Positions 1-10,200 of a stretch of DNA of 64,000 nucleotides are shown here, one piece after another. This DNA is from G963677325 sp963810555 (GTDB lineage Bacteria; Bacteroidota; Bacteroidia; Bacteroidales; Prolixibacteraceae), in contig CAWENX010000007.1 of assembly GCA_963810555.1 (NCBI GenBank), positions 248,001 to 312,000 of the forward strand. The letters run 5' to 3'. Each line of letters opens with the position of its first letter. Position 1 is the stretch's first letter. Position numbers and translations under genes: made by a program. Under the pieces are notes generated by a model. That model was given only the letters and a program-made list of their open reading frames with translations. It did no database searches and was not told the origin of the DNA.

Positions 1-407
1 AATTCAGAAGCTATTTTATCTATCTGTACAACGTGACGATACTCATGAATAGCTAATTGTTCGAGCCATTTTTGTGCATAGGTATCCTGAGGCGGAGTTA
101 CAAACAAATCCATACGTTTAGGGGCCCATGAGACCATTCCGTTTGATATGATAGTATTTGTATGAAGAATCACCGATATTTTATGGGGTTCATGATTCAG
201 GGTCTGTCCTGCATATTCGTAGACTTTTTTGAGTATCGATGCCATTTGCTGAGCTTTCTCCTCAAATTCTGACGGATAGATTATTTGAAAATTGGTTGTA
301 TTAATTTGTCTCCAGTGAATTTCAGAAGGATCATCACCTGATAAAAAATACTGTGCAGAGGAAGTAAAAGGCAGTATGAAAAGAAATAAAATTAAAAGAT
401 ACTTCAT
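1..407 (-). CDS. Secreted HEXXH-type metalloprotease-like/TolB-like protein, partial (N-terminus)
   Basis: This reads from an ATG at 407 to the window edge and gives about 135 residues; the rest lies outside. It starts with a clear signal peptide (about residues 1-18, ending SSAQ). Near the cut end there is IHEYRHVVQ, a zinc-binding HExxH-type helix. In Bacteroidota this arrangement (signal peptide, peptidase MA-like domain, then WD40-like/PD40 beta-propeller) is common in proteins annotated as TolB-like. The propeller is not visible here, so only the peptidase-like N-terminus is supported. No partner gene is visible in the window; the preceding gene on this strand is the aminopeptidase 243 bp upstream. 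Confidence 0.7.
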   Translation of the reverse strand, partial: MKYLLILFLFILPFTSSAQYFLSGDDPSEIHWRQINTTNFQIIYPSEFEEKAQQMASILKKVYEYAGQTLNHEPHKISVILHTNTIISNGMVSWAPKRMDLFVTPPQDTYAQKWLEQLAIHEYRHVVQIDKIASE

Positions 408-650
408 CAGATAATTAAAGAATTAAGGAATTATGAGCAGAGGGTAAAGAGCAAAAAAAGAAAGTGTCCCAAAAGTCAGAGAAATTTAACCGCAAAGAAC
501 AGAAAGATTTTTCGCAATGGTCGCAAAGAATTGAAGAACACATGTTTATCTTGGTTTGTTTTGTGCTTTCTTTGTGGGCTCTGCTGTTAAAAATGTCTTT
601 TTGGATACCAACTCCTTTGTTCCTGGCTCCTTGCTCTATGCCCTGTGCTT
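408..650. other. Non-coding gap with degenerate short repeats
   Basis: The gap holds AT-rich repeat-like words (AATTAAAG, AATTAAGG; GCAGAGG, GTAAAGA) and the words CGCAAAGAACAGAAAG and CGCAATGGTCGCAAAG. Open frames of 80-90 codons cross it on both strands but show no recognisable protein features. I see no gene. Confidence 0.5.
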
Positions 651-2427
651 TCATATTGGAGAACATTGAAATTTTAACCATTCACAGACATTATCTTCAA
701 GAAAAGGTCCTGTTTCTTCAATAACCTTTTTGTGATAATCATTTAACCATAAACGTTCATCATCTGATAAAAGTGTCACATCGATAAGTTTCCTGTCAAC
801 CGGGCAAAGGGTTAAAGTGTCAAATCCCAGGAAATTGCCAAATTGTGTTTGTTCTTCCTTCTGTACAGATTATCAGATTTTCTATACGGATACCATACTC
901 ACCTTCTCTGTAAAGACCCGGTTCATCAGAAATTACATTTCCTTCCCTGATAAATTCCTGATTCCCTTCCTGCCTGATACTAACAGGCCCTTCATGAACA
1001 CAAAGGAAATGGCCTACACCATGGCCTGTTCCGTGACCATAATTCAAATAATTGTCCCATAAGGCTTTTCGTGCCAGAATATCCAGCGAATTCCCTCTTG
1101 TGTTTTCAGGAAATATTGCCTTCGCAAGCTGAATCATCCCTTTGAGGACCAAAGTAAAATCTTTTCTTTCTTGTTCACCCGGTTGACCTAAAGCTATGGT
1201 TCTCGTTATATCTGTTGTTCCATCAAGATATTGACCGCCGGAATCTATCAATAAAATTCCTGAGCTTTTAATTTTCGAATCTGATTCCTCACTTACATGA
1301 TAATGCACTATGGCTCCATGCTCAGCATAACCGACAATCGGATGAAAACTTTCATCTTTAAAATATTCCTGCTCAGAGCGGAACTCACTGAGTTTTTTAC
1401 AGACAGTGAGTTCTGATATTTCTTTCTTGCCGATATTTTTATCTATCCAGTATAAAAAATTGATCATTGCAACTCCGTCACGTAAATGTGCACTTTTAAT
1501 GCCCGCAATTTCACACTCATTTTTGACTGCTTTCATTAAGGTAGGAATTGATATACCTTCAATAGTCTGACAATTTTCCAGAATAGTTTTAGTGATAAAA
1601 GAATTGGTTCTGTCAGAATCTATATATACAGTCTTTAGTTTTATTTCTTTTAGAAATGAAACAATTGACTCATATGGCATTAATTCAATGCCATCATGCA
1701 GTAACCTTAACCCGAGGTCTGTCGGTATTTTATTTTGATCAATAAAAAGGACAGCCTTTTCATTGTCTATATATCCATAACCTGTTACCAGGGGATTATA
1801 TTCAATGTCATTTCCCCTGATATTGAAAGTCCAGGCTAAATCATCCAGCATGGCTATGACAGTTGCGTCACAACCTTTCTTATAAATTTCCTGACGTATT
1901 AAATCAATCTTTTCTTTTCTTGTAATGCCTGTAAATTTTATATCATGTTCATAAGCGGGATATTCAGGAAGTTTTGGACGTTTAGTCCAAATTTGGGATA
2001 CCAGATCCAAACCTGTATCCAAAGTGATGCCCTTCGCACTTAATTTTTTGCTCAATTTTCTTTCATCTGAAGCAGATATGGTTAATCCGTCGATACCCAC
2101 CGTACTTTCGGGATTTAACTCTGATAAAATCCATTCTTCATAAGAAACAGAATCCGGCTGTTTATCTTTCATCATTAAGATACCGCTTCCCTTTAATTCC
2201 TCTTCAGCCTGCAGGAAATACCTTGAATCAGTCCAAATTGCTGATTTATAAAGTGTTACCACTACCCTACCGTATGAACCGGTAAAACCGCTGATCCATT
2301 CAATTGTTCTCCATTTATCCGGGACATATTCACTTAAATGAGGATCATTGCCATTGATAATATAAGCATCAATATTGCTTTTTTGCATTAAACTTCTTAG
2401 TGAGGTAATCTTTTCCGGAATATTCAT
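651..2427 (-). CDS. Xaa-Pro aminopeptidase (peptidase M24B), one frameshift near its 3' end
   Basis: Cytosolic metallo-aminopeptidase that releases an N-terminal residue preceding proline. The N-terminal creatinase-like domain is followed by the M24 pita-bread fold with the expected metal ligands: Asp in LLIDSGG, Asp in GTTDITRT, His in GHGTGHGVGHF, Glu in SDEPG and Glu in IRIENL. The open frame stops at 820, but the next frame continues as GNFLGFDTLTLCPVD and on to a stop at 651-653, which is the normal C-terminus of the family (about 592 residues in total). One extra base near 840-843 explains the break. The ATG overlaps the stop of the upstream NUDIX gene by 4 bp, so the two are probably translated together. 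Whether the shift is real or a sequence error cannot be decided here. Confidence 0.88.
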
Positions 2428-2957
2428 TTTAAACTATTTATCATGTAATATTCAATAATATTTTTCATGCTTTCTGAACAAAGTTCTTCCCTCTTTATAT
2501 CTTCCGGTTTAAAAAATTCAATGTCGGAAACATCATCCCTTGGAACAATTCCTTCAAAATCATCAATTTCACAAACAAAAGCCATATCAAGAGTAAATAC
2601 AGAAAATCCTGAAAAAATATATTCATTGGGAAATGAAGTGAGGTACTTTGTTTTTATAACCGAAACATTTAATTCTTCCCTGATTTCCCTTACAACAGCC
2701 TCTTCTGCCCTTTCCATTGGTTCAATAAATCCTCCTGGAAGATCAAGCATTCCTTTTGAAGGTTCTATTGCACGTCTGACCAGCAATAATCTTCCCTCAT
2801 GATCAAAAATAAGACAGGCAACTGCTGCCGAATTGTTTATATAGAAATTAAAATCGCACTCTTCGCAATTAAAAGACCTGCCATTGTCAGAAGTAATAAA
2901 TCTGTCACAACCACATCTGGGGCAATATTTTATAACATCAATCGGGCGTGTTGTCAT
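2424..2957 (-). CDS. NUDIX hydrolase with N-terminal zinc ribbon
   Basis: A 177-residue protein. Residues 12, 15, 31 and 34 are cysteines in a CPRCG...CEEC zinc ribbon, and a full Nudix box (GGFIEP...REIREEL) spans about 75-98. This architecture hydrolyses nucleoside-diphosphate-linked compounds such as NAD(H)- or ADP-ribose-type substrates; the substrate cannot be told from sequence. It is the first gene of a two-gene unit, with its stop overlapping the ATG of the Xaa-Pro aminopeptidase (ATGA-type overlap). No frameshift is present, unlike the genes on either side. Confidence 0.88.
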   Translation of the reverse strand: MTTRPIDVIKYCPRCGCDRFITSDNGRSFNCEECDFNFYINNSAAVACLIFDHEGRLLLVRRAIEPSKGMLDLPGGFIEPMERAEEAVVREIREELNVSVIKTKYLTSFPNEYIFSGFSVFTLDMAFVCEIDDFEGIVPRDDVSDIEFFKPEDIKREELCSESMKNIIEYYMINSLK

Positions 2958-3036
2958 TTTAACTAAAGAATGAAAGAATTAAAAAATTAAAGAATGATTC
3001 AGAGTTTCAATATTTCAGTGTTTAAGGAGAAGTGAT

Positions 3037-3570
3037 TTATAATTTTTGCCCGACAAAATAGTCCTTATTATCGGCGAAAAGAAAATTAAAAGTTGTCAGG
3101 CTACCGTAAATTCTGGTGATATATTGCTGCAGATCGACCTTTTCGGAATCAGTCAATACGGAATGGGAGTTTATATTTTGTTCCAAAACTCTCAGCCTGT
3201 CGCGGACCATAACAATTTTATGGAAAAAATTTTCAACAGGTATTTCCTTTGACTGCAAGGCGGTGTTAGCCGGTTTAATCAATAATGTTCCGCCTTTCCA
3301 TCTTTCACCAAGCGCTATTGTGGACTGTAAAGCGTTGTATTTATCAAGAACATAGGTCAATACTTTCTCAATCTCATCGAGTGACAAACCTGACCTGGAC
3401 TGTGTTTCTACCGGTTCTTTAATCTCCAGTTCCTCATTGCGTTTGCTGATTTCCAGTCTTCCGCCTTTTTCAAAGTAAATTTCCCAAGCCGTAATTTTAT
3501 CCTTGCTGATAATACCCTCTCCATATCTTGGGTGCATAACCCATGTGCCTCTTCCATAATTTTTTTCCAT
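3037..3570 (-). CDS. Conserved hypothetical protein with PcrA/CarD-like SH3-type N-terminus
   Basis: A 177-residue protein I do not recognise as a named family. Residues 5-48 (GTWVMHPRYGEGII... IYFEKGGRLEI) match the pattern of small SH3/tudor-like barrels found at the C-terminus of UvrD/PcrA helicases and in CarD. Such domains often contact RNA polymerase, but that is inference here. The remainder is predicted largely helical (about residues 60-170) with many charged residues. No signal peptide or membrane segment. It stands alone, separated from the NUDIX gene by about 80 bp of short repeats. Confidence 0.6.
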   Translation of the reverse strand: MEKNYGRGTWVMHPRYGEGIISKDKITAWEIYFEKGGRLEISKRNEELEIKEPVETQSRSGLSLDEIEKVLTYVLDKYNALQSTIALGERWKGGTLLIKPANTALQSKEIPVENFFHKIVMVRDRLRVLEQNINSHSVLTDSEKVDLQQYITRIYGSLTTFNFLFADNKDYFVGQKL

Positions 3571-3608
3571 ATTTGTTATTTATTACGAATTAAACGAATC
3601 CGAAAGCT

Positions 3609-3735
3609 ATCGGATGACGAATTTAACGAATTTGTTATAATTAAAAATGAATCAACTAAATTAGAAAATTTTTCAATGTGATGATGTGATAATGTGTCCC
3701 GATAGCTTTCGGCATGTTGATGTGCTGATGTAATG
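3609..3735. repeat. Dispersed palindromes and octamer words between genes
   Basis: Contains CCGAAAGCTATCGG and TCCCGATAGCTTTCGG, members of the TCCCGATAGCTATCGGGA palindrome family also found at 11096, 33049 and 35761. Also contains ATGTGATG/ATGTGCTG octamer words like the long array at 5824, and ACGAATTTA direct repeats. Confidence 0.6.
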
Positions 3736-3749
3736 ATTATATTTTCTGT

Positions 3750-3757
3750 TAATTTTG
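3750..3757 (+). promoter_or_regulatory. TAnnTTTG -7 promoter box for the LysE-type gene
   Basis: TAATTTTG, six bases ahead of the ATG at 3763, fits the Bacteroidota -7 consensus. The short distance suggests a very short or absent leader. Confidence 0.4.
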
Positions 3758-3762
3758 CCTAA

Positions 3763-4399
3763 ATGAGTTTGCATTCATTTATAGAAGGTATTTATAATAG
3801 GTATTGTGGTTTCCGTTCCTTTGGGACCCTTAGGAATCCTCTGCATCAAACGAACACTTAATAAAACCTGGAAATCAGGATTTATTTCAGGATTAGGAGT
3901 AGCTACATCCGACACTTTATATGCAATGATAGCCGGATTCAGTTTAACTATAATCATTGATTTTATCAGACATTACGAGATTTGGTTTAAAGTTCTTGGG
4001 CGCAAGCATGGTTGCAATACTTGGGACTTTATATTTTTCTTTCCAATCCTGCGAAGGATATCCAAAGATTTAAAAAGAGGGGCAATTCGTATCTTACAGG
4101 ATTACCTCACTGCAGTGTTGCTTACCATGTCCAATCCGCTGGCAGTGTTTGTTTTCCTGGCTATTTTTACAGGTTATAGTGTTGTGCTTCGTATGTCCCA
4201 TTTGCTCGATGCATTTTTAATTATTGTTGGTATTTATCTGGGAGCAAGTTCCTGGTGGTTTGGATTGACAAGTGCAACTTATCTTTTTAAGCATAAATTA
4301 ACCCTTAATACAATCTGGTGGGCAAATAAAATAATTGGTTTTGCAGTAATAATGTTTGCTGTGGTGCTTTTTATTTTTCTTATAAATACAAAAATATAG
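3763..4399 (+). pseudogene. LysE/RhtB-family amino-acid exporter, broken by four single-base shifts
   Basis: Inner-membrane exporter family of about 210 residues with several hydrophobic segments. The family start MSLHSFIEG is at 3763, but the body (FIIGIVVSVPLGPLGIL...) lies in the next frame, so there is an extra base near 3790. Further extra bases are near 4000 (after FKVLG, restoring GASMVAILG), in the T run 4034-4038 (restoring FLSNPAKDIQRF) and near 4096 (restoring QDYLTAVLLTMSNPLA). All four behave as one-base insertions, and removing them gives a continuous family-like protein. The cluster of four in about 310 bp could be a decaying gene or locally poor sequence. I call it a pseudogene as read. 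Confidence 0.75.
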
Positions 4400-4403
4400 A
4401 TTA

Positions 4404-4508
4404 AGGGCAGAGAGCCGAGGGCAAAGAGCAAAGAATGGAGACGGGAGACGGGAGACAGGAGACGGGAGATGGGAGACAGGAGAAGGGAGAACGGAGACAG
4501 GAGGACAG
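4404..4508. repeat. 7-bp-period arrays (GCAAAGA-type, then GGAGACG-type)
   Basis: About 4404-4432 reads as AGGGCAG, AGAGCCG, AGGGCAA, AGAGCAA. From 4437 to about 4508 variants of GGAGACG/AGACAGG repeat roughly ten times. Both have 7-bp period but unrelated sequence. They lie between the convergent LysE-type and thioesterase genes. Confidence 0.85.
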
Positions 4509-4540
4509 AAAGGCTTAAGCTTTTTTTCATTTTTTTGTTT

Positions 4541-4980
4541 TCATTTATTTGAATCAATACCGGCAGAAAATCTCTGTTCAAGTATTTCACTGAATTCTTC
4601 CGGGATCCTGCATAGCTTACCGCTTTGAGCATTCATAAATGCAAGTACGACTTCACCTTCATTGATCAACTCTCCTTTCTCATTGTAAATCTCTGAAATA
4701 AAAGTTATTTTGACTTTAGGAATTTCTTTTAATATGGTCCTGATTGTAAGACTTTCATCATAAATAGCAGGTTTATGGTAAACAGAATGAAGCATTCTGA
4801 CAGGCAATATTATTCCGCTGTCTTCAATTTCACGGTATGATTTCCATATCTCTCTGATAAAATCAGTACGACCGATCTCATAAAGTCTTGGGTAATTGCC
4901 GTAATACATGATTCCCATGCCGGTCCGTATCAGCATAACAAACCCGGTATTTTGTGTTGTGACTGATCATTTTTCATCAT
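4541..4980 (-). pseudogene. Hotdog-fold acyl-CoA thioesterase (YbgC/4HBT-like), two frameshifts at the 5' end
   Basis: Thioesterase that hydrolyses acyl-CoA. The intact part contains MGIMYYGNYPRLYEIGRTDF, typical of the 4HBT catalytic helix region. The family's preceding segment VCYADTDR lies in another frame, and the start MKNDQSQHKIP in a third: extra bases near 4943-4945 and near 4920 restore one protein of about 146 residues with the catalytic Asp of YADTDR. The ATG at 4978-4980 overlaps the stop of the upstream SDR gene (ATGA), which supports this start and indicates translational coupling. As read, only a form beginning further downstream could be made, lacking the catalytic Asp. Confidence 0.75.
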
Positions 4981-5781
4981 TTTAAGGGTGAATCTTTTTC
5001 TTTAGCCATATGATTATAAGCCAGTTTGTCGAGCAATGCGGGAAAGAATTTGTTCAGAAAAACGGTTAACTTCCCTTCAACAAAAGTGAGTATCAGTTCC
5101 CTTTTCCTTTGATCTATTGCCTTGATAATAAGATGGGAACAGGTTTCAGCGGTCATCATCTTACTTTCATCCCGCGGCGTTTCACCTTGTTCACTACCAT
5201 CGGCGGAAAGGGCTACTTTCCTCACATCGGTTGCAGTGAATCCGGGCGCAGCAACCAAAACATGAAGTCCACGGTGAAGATTCTCTATCCTAATGGTATC
5301 CAAAAATCCTCTCATGGCAAATTTGGAAGCTGAATACGCGCTTCTTGCAGGTAGTCCAACATGTCCTGCAATCGAAATTACTCCGACAAGTGATCCTTTT
5401 GTTTCCAATAGCCAGGGCAGGGCATATTTAGTACAATATACTGTTCCATAAAAATTTACATTCATTATCCGATGTATTACTTCAAGGTCGGTATCCTCAA
5501 ATAGTGCTCTCATTGAAATTCCGGCATTGTTTATAAGAATATCAATCCTGCTGAAATGTCCGACAGTTATATCTATCAGATTTTTACAATCACTTTCAAT
5601 TGCGACATCCGTTTTGGTGCAAAGAATATCACATCCCGGAAAATCTTCTTTGAGTTTTTCCAATTTCTCAAGACGCCGGGCGCCAAGAGAGAGATTCCAT
5701 CCGCTGCGAAGCATATTCTCTTGCCAATGCCTCACCTATTCCTGATGAGGCTCCCGTAATAACAACAACCTTTTTGTCCAT
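4977..5781 (-). CDS. Short-chain dehydrogenase/reductase, one frameshift near the N-terminus
   Basis: NAD(P)-dependent oxidoreductase of the classical SDR family, about 268 residues after correction. The start MDKKVVVITGASSGIGEAL (TGxxxGIG cofactor motif, residues 9-16) is at 5781. An extra base near 5702 separates this from the body, which begins GWNLSLGARR. The body has NNAG, a Ser in VISIAG and the catalytic YSASK. The C-terminus is basic with no membrane anchor clear enough to call. The substrate is unknown. It is followed by the thioesterase with overlapping stop and start, so a role in acyl-lipid metabolism is plausible but inferred. Without the correction the protein lacks the nucleotide-binding loop. 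Confidence 0.85.
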
Positions 5782-5823
5782 TCCGGTTACGAATTATGAA
5801 TTATGAATCAAAAATACGATTAA

Positions 5824-5985
5824 ATGTTGATGTGTTGATGTGTTGATGTGCTGATGTGTTGATGTGTTGATGTGTTGATGTGTTGATGTGCTGATGTGTT
5901 GATGTGGTAATGTGGTAATGTGGTAATGTGGTAATGTGGTAATGTGATGATGTGGTAATGTGATGATGTGATGATGTGCTGATGT
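5824..5985. repeat. Octanucleotide tandem array (GTTGATGT / GGTAATGT), about 20 units
   Basis: About 162 bp of 8-bp units, first GTTGATGT/GCTGATGT, then GGTAATGT, then GATGATGT. On the minus strand it is open in all frames and would read as a cyclic octapeptide (QHINTSTH). There are no spacers, so it is not a CRISPR. It lies between the adaptor gene and the SDR gene. Shorter stretches of the same unit occur near 3700, 35742, 38284, 41505 and 41648. Confidence 0.93.
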
Positions 5986-6084
5986 CGGGCTAAAGTCCAT
6001 AGGTTGACAGGAAAAAAGAATATTATGAGAGAAATTGCATAATTCCTTAATTTAATTCCTTACAGTCTAAAGCCTTTTTGATTG

Positions 6085-7284
6085 TTATTCGGGATTGATG
6101 AAATAAGTTCCTTTCGTAATTACTTTTAATGCCGGGGGGAGATTCAGGATTTCAGAATATTCTTCAGATTTGCGGCCTAAATCAACTTTAACCTTTTTCA
6201 AATGATAGATTGAGTTTTCGTACTTATCGACTCCCAATACATAGAAATCCCTGCCCGATTTGATAACAGCTTCATTAGGAAGGGCTTTAGCCTGTATTTG
6301 ATTTACATTTATAACCGCCTCTATATAGGAATTATTTATCAGATTATTTTCTCTTTCCGGTTTAATTCTTGCAATACATGTAATGGTTTTGGATTCAGGA
6401 TCGATCGCTCTTCCGATTGAGATAAGCGTGGCAAAATGAGGATTGTTGACCTCTCCCGATGATTTAAAACTTACCGTTTGTCCCTTTTTAAGTTTGTTTA
6501 CATCATTTTCAAATACAGCAAGTTCAATCTGAAGCTGGTTTGGATCCACAACTTCAGCAAGTACAATCTGTGAATCCGTGTACTGACCCAATGCCATATT
6601 TTGCCTGATCATATATCCGCTTATCGGTGCGACAACCGGAAATGTATTGTAAAACTTTCCCATTTCAATTTGCGAAACATCAAGTCCCAGTTGTTCAAGT
6701 CTCATTTTTGCTGAAAGGTTTTTTGCATTCATAGCTTTAAACTCGCTTTCGACAGCAATATAATCTTTCTTAGCCCCTATATCTTCATTGTACAAAGTCT
6801 TAATACGTTCATAATCTGACTTTAATCTTATAAGTCTTGCAGAGGATTCTGCAAAATCATGCTGAAGGGCCATAAATTCATTGCCTGAAAGCCGGCAAAT
6901 TGTCTCTCCTTTTTTTACAAAACTGTTTAAGGAAAAAGAGATTGATTCAATTATACCGGGTATCGGGGCACTGATTTGGGCCAGACTATTTACCGGGGCA
7001 AAGATGTAGCCATTGCATTTTACCTCTTCTGTAAAATATTGATCAGTAAGTTGTCCGATTTGCATTCCGTTGGATTGAAACTGTTCCTGAGTAAGTTGAA
7101 TGTATTTATCTACGTCTTGTGTTTCTTTGGTACTCTTTGAAGAATTTCCACAGCCATAAATAAGAAACAATATAAAAGTTGTCCGGCACCAGATTCTCAA
7201 TGCATTAAAATTCAGGTGTTTAAGTCTGCGACCACATATGTCTAATATTGAAATGGTTAATTCCTTTTTCATAGCATTATTCAT
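6085..7284 (-). CDS. RND efflux periplasmic adaptor (membrane fusion) subunit, CusB/CzcB-like
   Basis: 399 residues. It links an inner-membrane RND pump to an outer-membrane channel. A lipobox-like cysteine is present (LIYGCGNSSK, about residue 45), suggesting a lipoprotein; the 30-residue leader before the hydrophobic stretch is long, so the true start may lie downstream. Then come the barrel-sandwich half (APIPGIIESI...VKKGETICRL), a coiled-coil hairpin (about 160-205), the second half (VVAPISGYMIRQN) and a C-terminal domain ending in ITKGTYFINPE. It overlaps the pump gene by 8 bp and is downstream of it. No histidine/methionine-rich metal region stands out. Confidence 0.85.
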   Translation of the reverse strand: MNNAMKKELTISILDICGRRLKHLNFNALRIWCRTTFILFLIYGCGNSSKSTKETQDVDKYIQLTQEQFQSNGMQIGQLTDQYFTEEVKCNGYIFAPVNSLAQISAPIPGIIESISFSLNSFVKKGETICRLSGNEFMALQHDFAESSARLIRLKSDYERIKTLYNEDIGAKKDYIAVESEFKAMNAKNLSAKMRLEQLGLDVSQIEMGKFYNTFPVVAPISGYMIRQNMALGQYTDSQIVLAEVVDPNQLQIELAVFENDVNKLKKGQTVSFKSSGEVNNPHFATLISIGRAIDPESKTITCIARIKPERENNLINNSYIEAVINVNQIQAKALPNEAVIKSGRDFYVLGVDKYENSIYHLKKVKVDLGRKSEEYSEILNLPPALKVITKGTYFINPE

Positions 7285-10200
7285 TTATTTCATTACTTTC
7301 CTGTTCACTTCTTCTGATAAACCTTAATGGCCGGAACCGAATACCGATCACATTATTGAATATCTCAAAGAGTAAAGGCAGGACAATCATTGTTAACATG
7401 GTGGAAGTGATCAGTCCTCCTATTACAACAGTGGCCAAAGGCCGCTGAACTTCAGCTCCCGAACCTGTTGAGAGAGCCATCGGCAAAAAACCGGTAGCCG
7501 CTGCAGAAGCAGTTAGCATGACGGGACGCAATCTGTCTTTCGTACCCTTCAGAATGAGTTCTCTCATATTGGTCATTCCTTTTAATCTTAACTCTTTCAG
7601 ATGCTCTATTAAAACAATCCCGTTAAGTACTGCAATTCCAAATAGGGCGATAAACCCAATCCCTGCCGATACGCTGAAAGGCATTCCCCTGATCCACAGG
7701 GATAATACTCCCCCTACAACTGCCAAAGGGACTGCCGAATAGATCATCACAGCATCCTTGAGGGATTTAAAGGCAAAATGCAGGAATACAAAAATCAGCA
7801 ATAAAGCGATTGGAACGGCAACCATTAACCGGTTGGTTGCATTCTTCAGATTTTCAAACTGTCCCCCGTAGGCTATATAATTGCCCGGCTCCAGCTTTAT
7901 ATTCTTATTGATAAGCGACTGAATATCCTGCACAACCGATTGCAAATCCCTGTTCCGGACATTTACGCTTACAACTACCCTCCGATGCGTATTATCGCGT
8001 GATATTTTTGCAGGCCCTTCAGTATAAGATATATCGGCCAGCTCTTTTAACGGTATCTGCAGGCCGTTCTGCAAGGGAACCTGTAATTGACGAATATCAT
8101 CAATTTCCTGCCTGTTTTGTTTCTGCATTCTTACAACCAGATCAAAACGCCTTTCTCCTTCAAATACCGTCCCGCTGGTTTCACCCCCGAATGCCATAGC
8201 CAGGTAATGATTAAGGGTCTTAATGTCAAGTCCGTAATATGCTGTTTTGCTGCGGTCATATTTTATGCTCATCTGTGGAAGACCTGCTGTTTTTTCAAGG
8301 ATTATATCAGCAGCTCCTGGTACATTTGAGATAAGGTTTTTGATCTCGATTGCCTTTCTGTTTAAATAGTTCATATCTTCCCCGAATATCTTGATGGCAA
8401 TATCTGCCCTTACACCCGTTATCAGTTCATTAAACCTCATTTCTATGGGCTGCGTAAATTCATATTCAATGCCCGGTATAACTGCAAGGGCTTTTTTAAA
8501 TTCATCAGCAAGGCCTTCTTTACTATCAGCTGAAATCCAAGTCTTTCGCGGCTTCAGTTTGATAATCATATCTATTTCCTCCATAGACATGGGATCTGTG
8601 GGAACTTCGGCTGCACCAATGCGGCTGACGATCTGATCGACTTCGGGAAATTTTTTGATCAGGATATTTTCCATCTGAGTAGTCAGTTCTATAGTTTTCG
8701 AGAGTGAAGTCCCAGTTTTAAGTACCGGCTGGATCACAAAATCACCTTCATCGAGGGTCGGAACGAATTCTCCTCCCATTTTCATAAACAGGTACCCGGA
8801 AAGTACCAGGGATGCAAGACCCATTCCAAGAACAATCTTCTTATGGCCACAGGACCATTTCATTGCAGGTATATAGGAGCGGTAGGCAAGGTTCATTATA
8901 GACCCGGATATACCGCTTTTTTTCTTTTTTTCGGGTTTGAGAAAGAGGGATGCCGCTACGGGGAGCCAGGTCAAACCAAGAAGCATGGCACCCAGCAGGG
9001 CAAAGCTGAATGACAGAGCCATCGGACGGAACATCTTGCCTTCAACTCCACTCAGGGAAAGAATGGGGATAAATACGATGAGGATAATGATCTGGCCAAA
9101 TATGGCAGAATTCATCATTTTTGAGGCGCCGTTGAAAGTTATTTTATCGAAAAGCGCCTGTCGTTCTTCTCCGGCAAGTTTTTCAAAATCCGACTTATGG
9201 GTGGTTATCCTTACCGCAATAAACTCTACAATGATTACCGCGCCATCTATAATAATCCCGAAGTCCAGCGCTCCAAGGCTCATAAGGTTGGCGTCGATGC
9301 CGAAAATGTACATCATGGAAATGGTAAAGAGCAGTGAAAGGGGTATCATGGAAGCAATGACGAGGGCAGAACGCACATTCCCAAGCAGAACAATAACCAC
9401 CAGCATAACAATCAGGCAGCCCAGTACGAGGTTTTCCACTACGGTCGAGGAGGTCCTGCCGATCAGTTCACTTCTTTCAAGAATCGGATTAATAATGATT
9501 CCTTCCGGCAGGTTTTTCTGAACTTCTGCGACACGTTTTTTGACTTCACTGATCACCACTTTAGAGTTGGCATTCTTCAGCATCATGATCTGTCCGAGGA
9601 CCGTTTCTCCTTTCCCGTTGGCGGTGATGGCGCCAAAGCGATTGGCATAACCCAGATGAACCGTTGCAATGTCCTTAATCAGAACGGGTATCCCTCTCCT
9701 GTTTTTTATTACGATATTTCCGATGTCTTCCAGTGATTTGGTCAGCCCGTCGCCGCGAATGAACCAGCTCTGGTAGGTTTTCTCGATATATGCGCCACCT
9801 GATACGCTGTTATTGGATTCGAGGGCATTGAAAACCTCAAGGAGCGTTACATCTGTACTTCGCAGGCGGACAGGGTCAATTGCTACTTCGTATTGTTTAA
9901 GATACCCTCCCCAGCTGTTCACTTCCACAACGCCATAAATTCCCGATAGTTGTCTTCTGACAATCCAGTCCTGAATAGTGCGCAGTTCCATTGGGGAGTA
10001 TCTTCCCTCGTAACCGGGCTTTACATCAAGAATATACTGGTAGATTTCTCCCAGGCCTGTTGTAATCGGCCCCATCGTTGGAGAACCGAAACCTTCGGGG
10101 ATATTGGCCGAGGCGGATTTTAACTTTTCAGCAATTAACTGCCGCGGCAGATAAGTTCCTATCTTGTCTTCAAATACAATTGTGACGACGGACAATCCGA

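Noticed and set aside
415..724. Overlapping open frames of 86-88 codons on both strands
   Set aside because: Composition is that of degenerate intergenic repeats; no family features, and a real gene end (aminopeptidase) lies partly under them.
5824..5985. CRISPR array
   Set aside because: Units are 8 bp and directly adjacent, with no spacers, and no cas gene is present.
5794..6000. Minus-strand open frame rich in His and Thr
   Set aside because: It is the translation of the octamer array; any stop-free period-8 array is open in all frames.
8937..9521. 194-codon open frame antisense to the RND pump gene
   Set aside because: Opposite-strand shadow of a conserved coding region; no recognisable features.
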